DNA of 7,034 bases, taken from NCBI GenBank assembly GCA_027443745.1, contig DAIAZB010000474.1, positions 1-7,034 of the forward strand, written 5' to 3'. The position numbers were made by a program, and so were the translations under genes. The DNA is from Thiomonas sp. (GTDB lineage Bacteria; Pseudomonadota; Gammaproteobacteria; Burkholderiales; Burkholderiaceae). The notes below the pieces were generated by a model, which was not told the DNA's origin, did no database searches, and worked only from the letters and a program-made list of their open reading frames with translations. Numbering within the stretch: position 1 is the stretch's first letter; every line of letters starts with the position of its first letter. Of the stretch, positions 6,821 through 7,034 are shown in pieces.

Positions 6821-6857
6821 TCCCCAGCGGCGGCTCGGCGAGCCCGCCCCTGGGGGA
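6821..6857 (-). repeat. Long GC-rich hairpin just after the OmpW-type stop codon
   Basis: CCCCAG (6822-6827) pairs with CTGGGG (6850-6855), and inside them GGCTC (6832-6836) pairs with GAGCC (6840-6844); a few more G-C pairs join the two with one bulge and one mismatch. It starts two bases after the stop codon. No T run follows, so it may protect the mRNA end or assist the terminator at 6735-6758. Confidence 0.6.
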
Positions 6858-6859
6858 CG

Positions 6860-7034
6860 CTAGAAGCTGTAGCCCACGGCCACGGTGTAGACGATGGGGT
6901 GGAAGTTGATGTGCGTCTTGGCCTGCGAGGTGATGAGGCTGGGGTTGATCGGCGAGTAGGACGTGGACGTCAGATCGCTCTGCACATCGGCGACGGCCAC
7001 GGTTCCGACCACCGACCAGCGCGGGTCGATGTGA
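6860..7034 (-). CDS. OmpW/AlkL-family outer-membrane protein, C-terminal part (gene begins beyond the right edge)
   Basis: The last 57 codons of a gene entering from the right edge; the stop TAG lies at 6860-6862. The segment shows alternating beta-strand patterns (DPRWSVVGTVAVADVQSDLT at the start, HINFHPIVYTVAVGYSF at the end). The final strand ends in Tyr-Ser-Phe with a C-terminal Phe, the typical signal for assembly of outer-membrane barrels by the BAM complex. The closing pattern matches the OmpW family, small 8-stranded barrels that form hydrophobic channels, where the last strand reads like idP-x-vy-x-vgvGYrF. The family call rests on about a quarter of the protein, so another small porin-like barrel is possible. 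It is separated from recA by three stem-loops, including a clear terminator, and is not part of the recA operon. Confidence 0.72.
   Translation of the reverse strand, partial: HIDPRWSVVGTVAVADVQSDLTSTSYSPINPSLITSQAKTHINFHPIVYTVAVGYSF

Overview
The window is GC-rich chromosomal DNA from a betaproteobacterium, most likely Burkholderiales. The order recA-recX-DUF2889-sucC-sucD-TerC is a familiar betaproteobacterial arrangement, and the RecA, SucC and SucD sequences fit that group. A Thiomonas-like organism is a guess I cannot confirm. All eight genes lie on the minus strand, so transcription runs from high to low coordinates. I see no mobile element, CRISPR array, tRNA or rRNA.

Layout in the direction of transcription: (1) 7034-6860, the C-terminal 57 residues of an OmpW/AlkL-type outer-membrane beta-barrel protein; (2) 6857-6735, three stem-loops in a row, the last being a textbook intrinsic terminator; (3) 6715-6686, the recA promoter with a perfect CTGT-N8-ACAG LexA box; (4) recA 6650-5604, overlapping recX (5607-4948) by four bases; (5) a DUF2889 protein of unknown function, 4887-4228; (6) sucC 4154-2994 and sucD 2903-2007, the two subunits of succinyl-CoA synthetase, with a 10-bp stem-loop between them; (7) a TerC/YjbE-family membrane protein, 1835-1077, probably a metal-ion exporter; (8) a PP2C-type Ser/Thr protein phosphatase, 1042-257; (9) the first 58 residues of an FHA-domain protein, 174-1, cut by the window edge.

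Functionally, recA and recX form the SOS recombinase and its modulator, under LexA control. sucCD carries out the substrate-level phosphorylation step of the TCA cycle. The PP2C and FHA genes next to the TerC gene suggest a small phospho-Ser/Thr signalling module, whose kinase, if there is one, would lie left of the window.

This is mostly ordinary housekeeping DNA, and I see no new multi-gene system. The points most worth a second look are the perfect 14-bp hairpin in the start of recX, a repeat-like GC-rich segment translated as the RecX N-terminal extension, the acidic RecX tail beside a RecA without an acidic tail, an Ala-to-Asp change next to the catalytic His of SucD, and the TerC-PP2C-FHA neighbourhood.
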